NCBI GenBank assembly: GCA_030429705.1
Contig: JAUIES010000002.1
Location: forward strand, 560,001-624,000
DNA from: Phycisphaerae bacterium
GTDB lineage: Bacteria > Planctomycetota > Phycisphaerae > Phycisphaerales > UBA1924
DNA: 64,000 nucleotides
Reading direction: 5' to 3'
Below the pieces are notes generated by a model, which worked only from the letters and a program-made list of their open reading frames with translations, did not search any database and was not told the DNA's origin. The first letter of the stretch is position 1; each line of letters opens with the position of its first letter. Below, in pieces: positions 50,575 through 60,426 of the stretch. The position numbers and the translations under genes are program-made.

Positions 50575-52437
50575 ATGAACACACCATTGTTCGGGACGCG
50601 AGCGGGCGTCATTTGTACATCAGGATTGGTTCTTTGGATGTCCGGTTGCAGTTCCGGACCCTTGGGCGATCAGTCCGCGATGGAATTACGATCTGCTGTC
50701 CGGTCGGCGGTCGAACGCGAACTCGTTGATGCCCAGCGCAACCCGGCCTCACATCAGATTTCTCGCCGTGATTCGGCGAGTGAGTTGGGCTTGTCCGAAC
50801 GCGTTCTTGAACAACTCAATTCTGACTACAACCCGGACCACTATCTGCCCGGGCTCGCACCGGATGCAACGGATCCTTCAGATCAGATCGCGGCTCTCCT
50901 CGGCACAGATCTCAATGATCGACCGACGGCCGTCGTTGGCGTTGCCCTCGAACGCGCTGTCCGAGCCAGCATTCGCCACAATCTTGATATCCAGATTGCC
51001 CGGTTCGGGCCGGCATTGCGCGAAGCAGATGTCGTCGCGGCGCAGGCTGCGTTCGATTGGGCATTCGTCTCATCGCTCGAGTGGCATGACACCGATCAAC
51101 CGCGCTCGTCGTCCAGCATTCCGGGGTTTGGTGGAGGCGGTGTCGTCGTCAGTTCTGACCAGCGTGTCAACGGCTCGGTCGGGCTGGAACGGACCTTCCT
51201 GACCGGCGGCCGATTCTCCGTAAACCAACGGTATGGGTACACCGATACCCGCCCCACCTTTTTCGGATCCACGGCCACGCCCGATCCATCGACCGCCGCG
51301 AGCCTCGTCGTCGAGTTGAATCAACCACTGCTGCGTGGGTTTGGGTCTGATGTGGGCCGGGCGGATATCCGAATTCGTGAGAACGCCGAACGCCGAGCGA
51401 TTGCACAACTTGAACAGTCGCTCATTTCGACCGCGACTTCCATCGAAAACGCATACTGGGATCTCGTCGGTGCACATCGCGATCTGGTGATTCTGACGAA
51501 ACTCCTCGAACGCGGTGAAGAAGTCCGCGACGACATTCGCGTGCGCCAGGTGCTCGATGCCGACCCGGCTCAAGTCGCCGATGCGGTTGCCAATGTCGAG
51601 CGCCGACGGGCGGATGTCCTTCGCGCTCAGCGCCGTGTACGAGCCGCGAGCGACGCGCTGAAAGTGCTGATGAATGACCCGCGTATGCCGGTGGGCGGGG
51701 ACATTGTGCTTCAGCCAACCGATTCCGCGCTTGATCAACCAATCTCGTTCAGCATGCTCGATGCCATGACGACTGCGATCGATCATCGGCCTGACATTCG
51801 AGAGGCCATCCTGTCGATCAGCGACGCATCGATCCGCGAGTTGATCGCCAAGAACGCGAAGTTACCGCAACTCGATCTGACCGCACAACTGACGATGGTG
51901 GGTCTGGCTGAGGGGATGGATGACGCGACGAGTGATCAACTCGAGCGTGAGTTCATTGATAACTTCATGCTCGGTCTCCTGCTTCGTCAGCCGCTCGGCA
52001 ATCGAGCCGGTGAAGCCGGGTATCGGGCCTCACGCCTCGAGCGCATGCAGTCGGTCGTTGCGTATCGCAAGGCTGTTCAGCAAGCGATCGCCGATGTTCG
52101 TTCCGCACTTGACGATGTCGTCACCAACTACCGATTGATTGATCAGGCGCGAACGACGCAACTCGCGGCCGCCGAAGCGCTCCGAACGCTTCTTGTGAAA
52201 AAGGAACTCGGTCAGGGTGGGTACACCGTGGAACGGTTGAATCTTGAGTTGGGTCAACAGGCTTCACTGGCGGCAGCTGAACGCGGCGAGGTCCAAGCGC
52301 TGCTTGACTACAACCGTGCAGTTGCCCGGCTCCACCTGGCGATGGGAACAGCACTTGATCGAAACCGGATCAACTTCGTCGTGCCCGATGCCAACCAGCT
52401 GCTTGACGGCGAGTCGGCGGAAGATCTCGTTCCTTGA
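50575..52437 (+). CDS. TolC-family outer membrane efflux lipoprotein
   Basis: A 620-aa outer membrane factor that would form the exit duct of an efflux or type I secretion system. The N-terminus is a signal peptide with a lipobox-like LWMSGCSSG. Two OEP repeats of long helices are seen: about 255-400 (IENAYWDLVGAHRDLVILTK) and 455-600 (ADVRSALDDVVTNYRLIDQA). GNRAGEAGYRASRLERMQSV is typical of the family. No inner-membrane pump gene is adjacent; tsaC-like and rlmKL follow on the same strand. Confidence 0.88.
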   Translation: MNTPLFGTRAGVICTSGLVLWMSGCSSGPLGDQSAMELRSAVRSAVERELVDAQRNPASHQISRRDSASELGLSERVLEQLNSDYNPDHYLPGLAPDATDPSDQIAALLGTDLNDRPTAVVGVALERAVRASIRHNLDIQIARFGPALREADVVAAQAAFDWAFVSSLEWHDTDQPRSSSSIPGFGGGGVVVSSDQRVNGSVGLERTFLTGGRFSVNQRYGYTDTRPTFFGSTATPDPSTAASLVVELNQPLLRGFGSDVGRADIRIRENAERRAIAQLEQSLISTATSIENAYWDLVGAHRDLVILTKLLERGEEVRDDIRVRQVLDADPAQVADAVANVERRRADVLRAQRRVRAASDALKVLMNDPRMPVGGDIVLQPTDSALDQPISFSMLDAMTTAIDHRPDIREAILSISDASIRELIAKNAKLPQLDLTAQLTMVGLAEGMDDATSDQLEREFIDNFMLGLLLRQPLGNRAGEAGYRASRLERMQSVVAYRKAVQQAIADVRSALDDVVTNYRLIDQARTTQLAAAEALRTLLVKKELGQGGYTVERLNLELGQQASLAAAERGEVQALLDYNRAVARLHLAMGTALDRNRINFVVPDANQLLDGESAEDLVP

Positions 52438-52460
52438 TCATCACGCCGCAAGGCTCGGCC

Positions 52461-53423
52461 ATGCCTTCACAAGATGTCATTTCTGCCGCTGAGGAACTCC
52501 GCAATGGAGGTGTTGTCGCATTCCCGACAGAAACGGTGTACGGATTGGGGGCAGATGTGACGAACCACGCTGCGGTTCTGCGTGTTTTTGCACTCAAGGG
52601 ACGACCCGCGCACAATCCGCTGATCGTGCATGTCGCTGACGAATCGATGGCGACCACCGTCGCGGGTCATTGGCCGGAAGCCGCCAAGGCTCTTGCGCGA
52701 TCATTTTGGCCTGGCCCACTCTCGATCGTGGTCGAGAAGGCCGAGTTGATTCCGCCGGTCGTAACAGCAGGCGGCTCGACCGTCTGTGTCCGCTGCCCCC
52801 TGCACCCGACCGCTCTTGCACTCATTGAAGAAACGGCTCGACCACTTGTCGGTCCGAGCGCCAATCCCTCCGGGGGGGTGTCGCCCACCACCGCTGCTCA
52901 TGTACGCTCTGCCTTTCCAGATCTCACTGTTCTCGACGGCGGCCCGTGTCAGATCGGCATCGAATCAACGGTCGTCCGGTTCACAGACGATGGCATTGAA
53001 ATACTGCGACCCGGCGCGATCTGCGCCGAAAACATCGAACAGGCGACCGGACTCAAGGCAACGCTTTTCTCACACAAGGGCCTTGAACGAACGCTGCAGA
53101 GCCCTGGGTTGCTTTCAAAGCACTATGCGCCGACGACACGAACGCGAATCGTTTTCGGCGATGAACTGCTCACGGTCGATTTGAACCGGGCGGTCGTTTT
53201 GACGCAGTTTGACGACCCCGACATCCCACACAAGATCGTGATGCCGACTGATGCTCATGGGTATGCGGCTCGTTTATACGATGCACTCCGCTCGGCGGAC
53301 GAGTTGCAGGTGGACGAGATCATCATTGTTGCACCGACTGGCGATGGTCCACCCGGTGTGTGGCTGGCAATCGCCGACCGAATCTCGCGTGCGAGCGCGA
53401 CTGATGAGAACGGCGAGCCATGA
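52461..53423 (+). CDS. L-threonylcarbamoyladenylate synthase (Sua5/YwlC type)
   Basis: Makes threonylcarbamoyl-AMP for the t6A37 tRNA modification. The YrdC domain (residues 1-200) has GGVVAFPTETVYGLGADVTN, FALKGRPAHNPLIVHV and the P-loop-like SANPSGGVSPTTAAHV. The C-terminal Sua5 domain (about 215-320) begins after SPGLLSKHYAPTTRTRIV. Length 320 aa matches the two-domain Sua5 form rather than short TsaC. The ATG at 52461 has AAGG upstream; a TTG at 52434 overlapping the previous stop is less likely. Confidence 0.92.
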   Translation: MPSQDVISAAEELRNGGVVAFPTETVYGLGADVTNHAAVLRVFALKGRPAHNPLIVHVADESMATTVAGHWPEAAKALARSFWPGPLSIVVEKAELIPPVVTAGGSTVCVRCPLHPTALALIEETARPLVGPSANPSGGVSPTTAAHVRSAFPDLTVLDGGPCQIGIESTVVRFTDDGIEILRPGAICAENIEQATGLKATLFSHKGLERTLQSPGLLSKHYAPTTRTRIVFGDELLTVDLNRAVVLTQFDDPDIPHKIVMPTDAHGYAARLYDALRSADELQVDEIIIVAPTGDGPPGVWLAIADRISRASATDENGEP

Positions 53424-55585
53424 GCCGAACACACAAACTCGTGGCGGTTACGGCGTTCGGCATTGAAGCTGTCACCGCTCGCGAGTTGATCGGTCTGGGT
53501 TATGCGGATGCCAAGGCATTTGGCACTGGTCGTGTTGGTTTTTCCGGCACGCTGGTCGATGCGATGTATGCCAATCTGTGGCTTCGTACTGCCGAGCGCA
53601 TTTTGATTGAAGTTGGACGGTTTCCGGCTGACGATTTTGATCAACTGTTCGATGGTGTCGGGTCGCTCCCTTGGGAACAGTGGATCAGTCCTGATGCCCA
53701 TTTCCCAGTGTCGGGTCGATCTGTCAAGAGCACACTATCGAGTGTGCCCGCTGTCCAACGAGCGACAAAGAAGGCGCTTGTTGAGCGGTTGATGAATCAA
53801 CATCGCGTGAGCGCTCTGCCCGAAACCGGACCGACCTACGAAGTCGAAGTCTCGCTTCTGCATGATGAAGCGACATTGACCATTGACACCTCGAGTGTTG
53901 GACTGCACAAACGCGGATACCGTCGACTGGTGGGGGATGCTCAGTTGCGTGAGACGATGGCTGCTGCGCTGGTTTTGCTGAGCTTCTGGGAACCGGGTCG
54001 GCCGCTGCTCGATCCATTCTGCGGAAGCGGGACCATACCGATCGAAGCCGCCATGATCGGACGCAATATTGCACCCGGGCTTGGCCGATCGTTTGGTTTT
54101 GAACATTGGCCTCAGGTGGAGGCCAAAATCTGGGACGCAATGAAACAAGAAGCGTCCGATGCCATTCGTCCATCGCTCGAACATCGCATCATTGGAACTG
54201 ATTTCGATAGCGATGCGCTGTCGCTTGCTCGCAAGCATGCCGAACTCGCAGGCGTTGAGGATGACATTCACTTTCAGCAGCGCGCATTTGCTGACACGCG
54301 AGCCAAGGCTGAATATGGGTGCCTGGTCACCAACCCGCCTTGGGGTGAGCGCCTCGGTTTTGATGACGAAGTCAAGCGGCTCTACGAGTCGTTCCCCACG
54401 GTTCTCAAGGGGCTACCGACCTGGTCACACTTCATCTTGACGGCATTTCCTGAGTTCGAGCGGATCGTGGGTCAGGCTGCCGACCGACGCCGCAAGTTGT
54501 ACGCCGCGAATATCGAGACAACCTATTACCAGTTTCATGGCCCGAAGCCCGGGTCAGAATTCGACCGTACGACCTCGCACACGCACGGCGAAGATGCACA
54601 TGATGCCATGCCTGTTTTTGGTGGTACGAACGCCAAAGCAGATCAACAGGCAGAGATGTTCGCCACAATCTTGCGCAAGCGGGCTCGACACCTGCGGCGT
54701 TGGCCTGATCGCGGGGTGTCTTGCTATCGGTTGTATGAGCGTGATTTTGCCGAGGTCCCATTCGCAGTCGATTGGTACGAAGGGCACCTGCATGTGGCCG
54801 AATATGAGAGGCCGCACGAACGAACCCCGACACAGCATGCCGATTGGCTCGATCTGATGATGAGGACGGCGTGCTCGACACTGGGTGTGGAACCAGCAAA
54901 CGCATTCCTGAAAAAACGCGGACCGCAGCGAGGCCGGCGCGAAGGGCACGGACAATACGAGCGCGTTTCAGATTCGGGCAAACGCTTGGTTGTGGGTGAA
55001 CAGGGCTTGCGATTTGAAGTGAACCTGACCGACTACATCGATACGGGGCTCTTTCTGGACCATCGAACGACGCGCGCGATGGTGCGTGAACGATCAGCCG
55101 GCCAGCGCGTGCTCAACCTATTCGGCTACACCGGCGCGTTCACGGTGTATGCCGCGGCGGGCGATGCAAAGACAACGACCACAGTTGACCTTTCAGCCAC
55201 ATACCTTGATTGGTGTGAGCGTAATTTGCTTCTCAACGGCTTTCGCGGAGCCGAACACGAGTTGGTGCAAGCCGACGCGATGACTTATCTGCAGTCGCTC
55301 GATGGCGCGAGGACCTTCGACCTCGCGGTGGTAGACCCCCCGACATTTTCAAATAGCAAGCAGCTCGATCGTGTGTGGGATGTGCATGTTGAACACACGC
55401 CGATGCTGGCGAAGTTATGCGAGCACATGGTTGCTGACGGCTTGATCTATTTTTCGACAAACTTCCGCAAGTTCAAGCCGATGTTTCCGGCCTGTGTTGA
55501 TGCACACGAGATCAGTGCTCAAACGGTACCTGCAGACTTTCGCAATCGGAAGATTCACCGGTGCTGGGTCTTGCGGGTGCGTTGA
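53420..55585 (+). CDS. rlmL: Bifunctional 23S rRNA methyltransferase RlmKL
   Basis: A fusion that makes m2G2445 and m7G2069 in 23S rRNA. Residues 1-160 are the THUMP part (TAFGIEAVTARELIGLGYAD). RlmL follows with LLDPFCGSGTIPIEAAMIGR and the catalytic NPPWGERL near residue 303. RlmK occupies about 500-721 with VLNLFGYTGAFTVYAAAGDA and VDPPTFSNSK. Length 721 aa is typical of the fused form. It overlaps the upstream gene by 4 bp. Confidence 0.95.
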   Translation: MSRTHKLVAVTAFGIEAVTARELIGLGYADAKAFGTGRVGFSGTLVDAMYANLWLRTAERILIEVGRFPADDFDQLFDGVGSLPWEQWISPDAHFPVSGRSVKSTLSSVPAVQRATKKALVERLMNQHRVSALPETGPTYEVEVSLLHDEATLTIDTSSVGLHKRGYRRLVGDAQLRETMAAALVLLSFWEPGRPLLDPFCGSGTIPIEAAMIGRNIAPGLGRSFGFEHWPQVEAKIWDAMKQEASDAIRPSLEHRIIGTDFDSDALSLARKHAELAGVEDDIHFQQRAFADTRAKAEYGCLVTNPPWGERLGFDDEVKRLYESFPTVLKGLPTWSHFILTAFPEFERIVGQAADRRRKLYAANIETTYYQFHGPKPGSEFDRTTSHTHGEDAHDAMPVFGGTNAKADQQAEMFATILRKRARHLRRWPDRGVSCYRLYERDFAEVPFAVDWYEGHLHVAEYERPHERTPTQHADWLDLMMRTACSTLGVEPANAFLKKRGPQRGRREGHGQYERVSDSGKRLVVGEQGLRFEVNLTDYIDTGLFLDHRTTRAMVRERSAGQRVLNLFGYTGAFTVYAAAGDAKTTTTVDLSATYLDWCERNLLLNGFRGAEHELVQADAMTYLQSLDGARTFDLAVVDPPTFSNSKQLDRVWDVHVEHTPMLAKLCEHMVADGLIYFSTNFRKFKPMFPACVDAHEISAQTVPADFRNRKIHRCWVLRVR

Positions 55586-56077
55586 TCAGTCGCTGCTCGA
55601 CTCGCGCCTCATTCTCTCGACTTCATTGACGGCCTGATCAAGTTGCCGCTTGAGTTGGCGCACACGCAGCAATGAAGTGACGCGGGTGATCAGTTCCAGT
55701 CGATTGACGGGCTTGGTGAGGAAATCGTCAGCACCGGCATCCACAGCTCGTTCGACATCGCCCACTTCGTTGAGTGCTGTCACCATCACGACAGGAATGT
55801 CGCGCAGGGCATCGTCTGCACGAATCTTCTCACACACCTGGAACCCACTCATACGAGGCATCATGACATCGAGTACCACGATGTCTGGGTTGACTGCATG
55901 GACGCGTTCGAGTGCTTCGATGCCATCGCGTGCAACTTCGACCCGACACGGCAAGGTTTCGAGGTAGGCCTGCAGCAGTTCAAGATTCTGCTCGTTGTCG
56001 TCGACGAGCAGAATGGTGGGCGGCTCACCGGACATCTGTTCAAGCAGATTGACAGGTTCTGAGGCAGGATCGGTCAT
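55586..56077 (-). CDS. Single-domain response regulator with C-terminal coiled coil
   Basis: A 163-aa protein. The receiver domain (about residues 20-137) has PPTILLVDDNEQNLELLQAY, the phosphoacceptor in DIVVLDVMMPRMSGFQV and the Lys in DDFLTKPVNRLEL. A short coiled coil (RQLKRQLDQAVNEVERMRR) is all that follows; there is no output domain. A partner kinase is not adjacent. The ATG at 56077 has AAGGAGA 7 nt upstream. It abuts the rlmKL stop on the other strand. Confidence 0.9.
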   Translation of the reverse strand: MTDPASEPVNLLEQMSGEPPTILLVDDNEQNLELLQAYLETLPCRVEVARDGIEALERVHAVNPDIVVLDVMMPRMSGFQVCEKIRADDALRDIPVVMVTALNEVGDVERAVDAGADDFLTKPVNRLELITRVTSLLRVRQLKRQLDQAVNEVERMRRESSSD

Positions 56078-56170
56078 GCAGGGTCTCCTTGCTCGTTTTT
56101 GACCCATACACTGTATGGCTGGCCGAACACGCCGGCAGACCATTTGACTCATTCGTTGGAGCCGACCTGC

Positions 56171-56623
56171 ATGTCCACCATGGCCACATCATTTACGATC
56201 TGGAATGACCGATTCACCGAACCTACTGAGATTGACCTCGTCAGCGCACTCGGCGAAGAAGAACGAGAACTCGTTGAACGGCTTCTGAGTAAGAGCGAAG
56301 ACCTTGGAGCAGATGCCCGATCGATCAGATGGTTTGGAATCCCCTGGCGATGGACCACACAGATCGGAGTCAAGGATCATCCGCCGATAGCCTTTCTCAT
56401 TGCAGAGCCCGGTCGTCCACAGATTTCAATCCCGCTGAGTGCAGCCGATCTTGATAAAATACCGATGCGTCGGCTCTCCAAGGCTGTTCGTGAGGGTATT
56501 CTGGGCGCTCGAGCGGTGACAAATACCCTTTGGCCCGAGTGGGAACTCACCTCCAACACACAAGTCGACGAGCTTCTCGTCCTTCTTCGCGTTCGCTGCG
56601 AGGTCCTTCAATCGATGGCCTGA
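56171..56623 (+). CDS. Hypothetical protein
   Basis: A 150-aa soluble protein with no recognised family. It is acidic, with RFTEPTEIDLVSALGEEERE at the start and a helical end (QVDELLVLLRVRCEVLQSMA). The ATG at 56171 has GGAG about 9 nt upstream. It is divergent from the response regulator gene, 93 bp apart, and lies about 105 nt upstream of dacB. Confidence 0.5.
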   Translation: MSTMATSFTIWNDRFTEPTEIDLVSALGEEERELVERLLSKSEDLGADARSIRWFGIPWRWTTQIGVKDHPPIAFLIAEPGRPQISIPLSAADLDKIPMRRLSKAVREGILGARAVTNTLWPEWELTSNTQVDELLVLLRVRCEVLQSMA

Positions 56624-56728
56624 GCATGAGATTCAGCTCATCGAATTGCTTCTCCTGCATGTAGTATTGGGTCACAATCTGCCGATGCTAGAGGAGTTCG
56701 CTCGATTCAACCTCGGTGAGGATGCTGC

Positions 56729-58267
56729 ATGACCACGGTCCCTTTTCAGATCAGTTCGTTGTATTCACTTGCTCGGGTGGTCGTTGCCACTGTTTTCCTC
56801 AGCGTCGTCTGTGTGTCGACCTCGAATGCGCAAGAACTTCAAAATGCGTTTACAGCTCTGAAGAACCGCACAAATCTCGGATCGGCTTCGATTGGTGCCG
56901 TCGCGATTGATGCAACCGACGGTCGCATCCTCTTTTTGAGTGATGCCAAGACTCCAATGATCCCGGCATCGAATCAAAAATTGCTGACTTCGGGGGCAGC
57001 GTTGATGGTTCTCGGACCTGATTTTGTGTTTGAAACCACACTGATCGACGCAGGCAACCGGCTGGTCCTTCGCGGGTCTGGTGATCCGGCGCTTGGCGAC
57101 CCCGTGATTCTCAAAATGGGTGGCGACATCGGTATCGAAGATCTGCTGAACCAACTCGTTGAATCCGTCAAAAGGCGCGGCATTACCCAGATCGATGAAC
57201 TGGTCATCGACGATCGCGTGTTTGATCGAGAGTTCGCTCATCCCTCGTGGCCGATTGACCAACTCAACACCTGGTATTGCGCCGAAATCGGTGGTGTCAA
57301 CTTGCACACCAATGTGCTCAGCGTGTACCCCAAGCCGGCGGAAGGCGGTCGCGGCCAACCCGTCATATCCATCGAACCAACCGCCCCTTGGATGGAGTTC
57401 GAGAACTTTGCTCATTCTGTGACCAAAGGCCGACAGACCGTCTGGATCGCACGCCCAAAACCGGTCAACGAGTTTCAACTGCGAGGTGATGTTCGGTACC
57501 CCGGCACAGAGCCCATTCGAGTGGCGTTTCACAACCCTCCACTTTCGACCGGGCAGATTCTGGCCGATCGGTTGATGCAGGAAGGCATTCAGGTCGGAAA
57601 GCCCGGTGGGCCGTCGGGTATCGATGCCGTTCGATTGGTTGACGCTCACGAGGATCTTCCTGAGGGTCAGCCTCTGGCTGTTGTACGCACCGGCATGGAA
57701 GACATCCTCGCGCGGTGTAACACCAAGAGTTACAACCTGTATGCAGAAGCCATGATCAAAAGACTCGGCCACGAGATTAACAACGAGCCCGGTAGTTGGG
57801 ACAACGGCAGCGCGGTCATACGCATGTTGCTCACCGAACGACTCGGTCCGGATCATGCCATGAGCACGCGCATCGCGGATGGCTCTGGTATGAGTCGTGA
57901 CAATAAGGTCTCCGCAGAAACACTCGTCGCCTGGCTCATGCATATCGATGAAAATGAAGATCTGCGCGATGCCATGCTTCGTTCACTCGCCGTACCTGGC
58001 GAAGGGACACTTCGCACACGATTCTCAGAGTCCAAATTGAATAATAGTGTGCATGCGAAGAGCGGCTATCTCAACGGCGTGCGCTCGTTGTCAGGTTTGA
58101 TCGTCGCCGAGAACGGACGCCGCGTTGTGTTTGCCATGTTGATGAACGACATTCCAGCCGGTCGCCCGAATCAGAATGCCAAAGTGTTCCTTGAGCGCAA
58201 TGTTGAGATGCTCGACCAGTGGCTCGCTGATCGCGTCTTTGACGAGGTTGGCGCATTCGGCGGTTGA
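56729..58267 (+). CDS. dacB: D-alanyl-D-alanine carboxypeptidase DacB (PBP4 type)
   Basis: Trims or cleaves peptidoglycan peptides in the periplasm. A signal peptide (residues 1-34, ending SNA) is followed by the catalytic SxxK at Ser81-Asn-Gln-Lys84 (PASNQKLLTS). The SxN motif is in KSYNLYAEAMIKRLG and the KTG-equivalent in HAKSGYLNGVRSLSG. The large insertion domain of the PBP4 family spans about residues 110-260. Length 512 aa. GGTGAGG lies upstream of the ATG. The result implies the strain has peptidoglycan. Confidence 0.93.
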   Translation: MTTVPFQISSLYSLARVVVATVFLSVVCVSTSNAQELQNAFTALKNRTNLGSASIGAVAIDATDGRILFLSDAKTPMIPASNQKLLTSGAALMVLGPDFVFETTLIDAGNRLVLRGSGDPALGDPVILKMGGDIGIEDLLNQLVESVKRRGITQIDELVIDDRVFDREFAHPSWPIDQLNTWYCAEIGGVNLHTNVLSVYPKPAEGGRGQPVISIEPTAPWMEFENFAHSVTKGRQTVWIARPKPVNEFQLRGDVRYPGTEPIRVAFHNPPLSTGQILADRLMQEGIQVGKPGGPSGIDAVRLVDAHEDLPEGQPLAVVRTGMEDILARCNTKSYNLYAEAMIKRLGHEINNEPGSWDNGSAVIRMLLTERLGPDHAMSTRIADGSGMSRDNKVSAETLVAWLMHIDENEDLRDAMLRSLAVPGEGTLRTRFSESKLNNSVHAKSGYLNGVRSLSGLIVAENGRRVVFAMLMNDIPAGRPNQNAKVFLERNVEMLDQWLADRVFDEVGAFGG

Positions 58268-58286
58268 CTGAGCGGTCGATATCCCA

Positions 58287-60419
58287 TCACAAACCAAGTT
58301 CCGCATATCGTTTCGTCACCTTCTCAACGGTCTCGGGGTTCATTTTTATGATGGGCGGCCATGCTCGCGTGGGAAGCGTGTACGACGCCGACTCAACCTT
58401 CGGCGTTGCATCAATGACGGCGACAGCGCAGCCATCATCCATCGAATCAACAGTCAGGTCGCGAGCAAAATCGGCATTTGCGCACAGATGAAACATCGAT
58501 TCATCGATGTTGGCAACATCTACAGATTGGTCAAGCACCGCGCAGAATCGAACTCTGCTTTGAAGGCTGAGAACGCATTGTTTGATTCGATTCATCAACG
58601 CTCCCACTTCTGTCGGTCCTCGCAGTTCGGTCGAGATGAAGAGCCAGCCGGATTCGGGTGACACATCGGCTTGATGTACACCTTGAACGACTGATGCTGC
58701 CTTCGTGAGCGCCTGACACTGTTCGTGCGTTGCTCGTTCGAGCGGCGACCGCGGCTGATTCACAATGTCTTCGCCCACGATCTTCCGCGTGCAGTCAAAG
58801 CCGATCTTGCCACCGGCCCCAAGCCAAGGCGCCGCATGATCGAGGATGTCGAGCGGACCAAACTGCCGAATCAAATCGCGCGATGGATCACACCGATCGG
58901 CTGCAGCCCGCAACACGGCATTGGTATCGTGCACATCGATGTCCTGGTCAACAACAAAGATCATCTTTGTCCACGACATCTGCCCAGCACCCCAGACCGC
59001 GTTGATCACGCGATGGGCGTGCAGGGGAAACGCCTTGTTGATCTTGATACATGCGCAGTTATGGAATGCTCCAAACAGCGGCAGGTCATAGTCGTCGATG
59101 TCGTGAATCACCGTCTGAAGTAGCGGCTTCATGATGCGCTCGGTGGCTTTGCCGAGAAAGTAATCCTCTTGAGGAGGGAGCCCGACGATGGTCGTGGGAT
59201 AGATCGCGTTTTCGCGGTGCGTGATAGCGGAGACTTCGAGCAACGGGTAGCGGTCCGGCATGGAGTAAAAACCGGTGTGGTCGCCGAACGGCCCTTCAAA
59301 AACCGCCCCCGGACCAAGCGGCTCGGCATCAGGATCGCGTGGATCCCACCCGGGCAAGCCTGCATCCGTCCGTACGAATCCTTCAATGACTATCTCGGCA
59401 TCTGCTGGAACCCAAAGCGGAACGGTCTTGCCGCGACAAAGCCGTACGCCCTGCCCTTGCAAGAATCCGGCCATCAGCAGTTCCGAGATCCCTGGTGGGA
59501 GTGGGCAAGTGGCAGCATACGGCAGCACGCTTCCCCCACCTAAGGCGACTGCCACCGGCATGGGCTTGCCGAGTCGCTTCCACGATCGCCAGTGGCTCGC
59601 GCCGTCGTGGTGCATATGCCAGTGCATCGCGAGCCGATTGCGCCCGAGCAGTTGCAAGCGATACATGCCGATATTGTGTGATGCGGGCTTTGGGTCGTCC
59701 CGGTCGTCGGCGTGGATCGTGTGTATGCCGGCGAGTGTGATGAACCGGCCTTGATATTGCTCGAACCACTGTTCAGGCGAGATGTCGGCATGCCCGAGCC
59801 CGGCGACCTCGTCGTTTGTGCCGGCTGGGTATCCCATCGCGACAGGGTCGCCATCATCAGGCCAACACTTGATGATGGGTAGACGAGTCAGGTCAACATC
59901 GCCGCCTGTCTTGACGACCTGTTGACACGGTCCATCTCCACGCATGCGTTTGGGACCGATCTTCAGTAGAGGAGCGAAACGCCGAGCCGCGGCCAATGCC
60001 TCAGCGAGCGATCGGGGCGGCTGAGGCTTGACAAGTTCGGCGATACGATCTGCGATGGACTCGAAGCCGACCGGGTTGTCACCCACCGGTTGGAAACCGG
60101 TGCTATTGGGGGTAGAAGAGTTGCCGGGGCCTGCGCAGCCCAGAGCCATTTCCATTCGTCGATAGGACCCGAAAGCATTGATGAGCACGGGAAAGTCTGA
60201 CCCTTCGACATTCTCGAAGAGCAATGCGTGCCCGCCACGGTCGTGAAAGCGAGGGTCGTTGCGTTGAGCAGACGCCGAAGCGGGTGTTGGAGCCTTCGAT
60301 TGACTCTCTCGATCGGCGCATTCGGCGATTTCGAGGACGGGCGAAACGGGAGCCGAGATTCGTCGAAGTTCGCCTGATCTTTCGAGTGCGGCGACAAAGG
60401 CGTGCAAATCGGTATACAT
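58287..60419 (-). CDS. UbiD-family decarboxylase
   Basis: A 710-aa UbiD-type, prenylated-FMN-dependent decarboxylase. FENVEGSDFPVLINAFGSYR opens the core, then LTRLPIIKCWPDDGDPVAMG, FEGPFGDHTGFYSMPDRYPL, HRENAIYPTTIVGLPPQEDY and KAFPLHAHRVINAVWGAGQM follow, all family motifs. It is longer than E. coli UbiD (about 500 aa) and resembles the menaquinone/aromatic acid type, with an extended C-terminus. Substrate is not certain. A UbiX partner is not nearby. The ATG lies only 12 bp from the ATG of the divergent gene. Confidence 0.88.
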   Translation of the reverse strand: MYTDLHAFVAALERSGELRRISAPVSPVLEIAECADRESQSKAPTPASASAQRNDPRFHDRGGHALLFENVEGSDFPVLINAFGSYRRMEMALGCAGPGNSSTPNSTGFQPVGDNPVGFESIADRIAELVKPQPPRSLAEALAAARRFAPLLKIGPKRMRGDGPCQQVVKTGGDVDLTRLPIIKCWPDDGDPVAMGYPAGTNDEVAGLGHADISPEQWFEQYQGRFITLAGIHTIHADDRDDPKPASHNIGMYRLQLLGRNRLAMHWHMHHDGASHWRSWKRLGKPMPVAVALGGGSVLPYAATCPLPPGISELLMAGFLQGQGVRLCRGKTVPLWVPADAEIVIEGFVRTDAGLPGWDPRDPDAEPLGPGAVFEGPFGDHTGFYSMPDRYPLLEVSAITHRENAIYPTTIVGLPPQEDYFLGKATERIMKPLLQTVIHDIDDYDLPLFGAFHNCACIKINKAFPLHAHRVINAVWGAGQMSWTKMIFVVDQDIDVHDTNAVLRAAADRCDPSRDLIRQFGPLDILDHAAPWLGAGGKIGFDCTRKIVGEDIVNQPRSPLERATHEQCQALTKAASVVQGVHQADVSPESGWLFISTELRGPTEVGALMNRIKQCVLSLQSRVRFCAVLDQSVDVANIDESMFHLCANADFARDLTVDSMDDGCAVAVIDATPKVESASYTLPTRAWPPIIKMNPETVEKVTKRYAELGL

Positions 60420-60426
60420 TGTGTGG

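Noticed and set aside
56765-57943. 392-codon minus-strand frame
   Set aside because: Antisense to dacB, which has all catalytic motifs.
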